This document shows, piece by piece, positions 63,264-64,000 of a stretch of DNA of 64,000 nucleotides. Positions within the stretch are counted from its first letter, which is position 1, and each line of letters starts with the position of its first letter. The stretch lies in NCBI GenBank assembly GCA_026709225.1, contig JAPOTJ010000050.1, positions 1-64,000 on the forward strand, written 5' to 3'. Source of the stretch: Gammaproteobacteria bacterium (lineage in GTDB: Bacteria; Pseudomonadota; Gammaproteobacteria; Pseudomonadales; Azotimanducaceae). The notes below the pieces were generated by a model. That model saw only the letters and a list, made by a program, of their open reading frames with translations, was not told the origin of the DNA and did no database searches. Position numbers and translations under genes: made by a program.

Positions 63264-64000
63264 ATGAAATCGAAAGTTCCGCTGCCAGAAACGCTTGTTT
63301 CTGACACGGGCACGACGCGCGCGGTCTCTCGTGCGGTCAATGCGGGCCGCCTGCGAAAACTGGCGTCGAGGCTTTATTCGAGCAATCTGCACGACTCCCC
63401 GGAGGCCATCGTTGCGAGAAACCTTTGGGACATCGTGGCGGGGTACTTTCCCGGCGCATTGATTGCCGATCGAACCGCGCTTGAGAACGCGCCGGCGAGC
63501 GATGGTTCTGTGTGTTTGATTACCCCGAATGGGCGCGATATTGACCTGCCGGGCGTGAAGCTGCGCCCACGTCGGGGACACGGGCCGCTGCCTGACGACA
63601 AGCCATTTCTTGGCAACCTGTTCTTGTGTTCAAGTCCGCGTGCGTATCTTGAGAATATGCGCCCTTCGCGTGCCCGTGATGGACGCTTGGCGCGCACCTT
63701 GAGTTTGGCTGAAATTGAAGCGCGGCTTGACTCGCTGATTCGTTTGGCTGGCGAACAGGCGATCAATCGACTGCGTGACGAGATTCGTGCGCTTGCGCCT
63801 AGTCTCGATCTTGAACGGGAGGCGGTCAAGCTCGATACACTCATTGGCGGTCTGCGTGGTACACGCGAGGCGGCACTTATTTCGCCAAGCGACATCGCGC
63901 GTGCATCCGGGTGGCCATACGACCCGGAGCGCATTGCATTGTTTCAGGCACTGCAACAAGCGCTCGATTTGTACCCGCCTGTTTCTCGTATATCGCCGCA
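63264..64000 (+). CDS. AbiEi-like winged-helix / Fic-family protein, 5' part only
   Basis: A frame open from ATG 63264 to the window end (about 245 codons). The start is winged-helix-like (TRAVSRAVNAGRLRKLASRL, YSSNLHDSPEAIVARNLWDI, AGYFPGALIADRTALENAP), then DIDLPGVKLRPRRGHGPLP, RAYLENMRPSRARDGRLART and GTREAALISPSDIARASGWP. This layout matches Fic-domain proteins with an AbiEi-type N-terminus as I know them; the Fic motif itself would lie beyond the window. Probably a regulatory or toxin-antitoxin-like protein. Confidence 0.6.
   Translation, partial: MKSKVPLPETLVSDTGTTRAVSRAVNAGRLRKLASRLYSSNLHDSPEAIVARNLWDIVAGYFPGALIADRTALENAPASDGSVCLITPNGRDIDLPGVKLRPRRGHGPLPDDKPFLGNLFLCSSPRAYLENMRPSRARDGRLARTLSLAEIEARLDSLIRLAGEQAINRLRDEIRALAPSLDLEREAVKLDTLIGGLRGTREAALISPSDIARASGWPYDPERIALFQALQQALDLYPPVSRISP

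Overview
The window looks like the chromosome of an uncultured gammaproteobacterium. The evidence is gene order more than any single gene: smpB, rnfH, bamE, recN and hrcA lie together (15.0-19.0 kb); grpE-dnaK-dnaJ follow a sigma-32-like promoter (31.8-35.6 kb); a methylthioadenosine/SAH-deaminase-like gene plus ubiG point away from gyrA-serC-pheA-tyrA (48.3-57.6 kb). By eye, GC is about 58-60% over most of the window. It is much higher, roughly three quarters, in the first 1.7 kb, and lower in some accessory islands (for example 20.4-20.8, 35.7-36.5 and 57.6-60.2 kb).

Layout. 0-1.7 kb: 3' part of a Calx-beta/autotransporter-type surface protein. 1.7-11.4 kb: small-molecule metabolism (MFS transporter, luciferase-like oxidoreductase, two GSTs, PuuB-like oxidase, PuuA-like gamma-glutamyl ligase, sirtuin, methyltransferase), with an AAA/DUF4143 ATPase between puuB and puuA that has a 23-bp tandem repeat upstream. 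11.4-14.9 kb: type I secretion inner-membrane pair plus a small protein. 15.0-19.0 kb: housekeeping block. 19.1-22.2 kb: accessory island (AAA ATPase, class II Fic protein, two degenerate ORFs). 22.2-26.7 kb: RND efflux adaptor and pump, followed by a 251-bp MITE-like palindromic element. 26.9-30.0 kb: two-gene operon coding for an intramembrane M50 protease and a 680-aa protein that joins a GPP34 (GOLPH3-like) domain to a cytochrome P450, the most unusual gene here. 30.2-31.6 kb: NodT-type outer-membrane efflux lipoprotein. 31.8-35.6 kb: chaperone genes. 35.7-36.5 kb: secreted protein with an 11-base C tract after its start codon, a DUF4143 remnant and a perfect 20-bp palindrome. 36.5-40.2 kb: exported prolyl oligopeptidase and carboxylesterase. 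40.2-40.8 kb: frameshifted higB with intact higA.

40.85-47.4 kb is a tightly overlapping six-gene operon: a CoxG/enoyl-CoA-hydratase fusion, the three subunits of a molybdenum hydroxylase (FAD, 2Fe-2S, Mo), a lactonase-like metallo-beta-lactamase-fold enzyme and an SDR dehydrogenase. Together they suggest hydroxylation, ring opening or hydrolysis, and oxidation of an unknown organic substrate. 47.4-51.8 kb: ubiG and the deaminase, then toxin-antitoxin relics, a nitroreductase, an intact higBA and a DUF433 protein, all lying between ubiG/deaminase and gyrA. 51.95-57.6 kb: gyrA, serC, pheA, tyrA, overlapping or nearly so. 57.6-60.2 kb: XamI-like restriction-modification pair directly after tyrA, where aroA would usually be expected. 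60.3-63.2 kb: enoyl-CoA hydratase, haloalkane dehalogenase, Nudix hydrolase, peroxiredoxin. 63.26 kb to the end: 5' part of an AbiEi/Fic-like gene whose upstream region shares a motif with the DUF4143 repeat 56 kb away.

All functional calls come from reading the translated sequence; no database search was possible.
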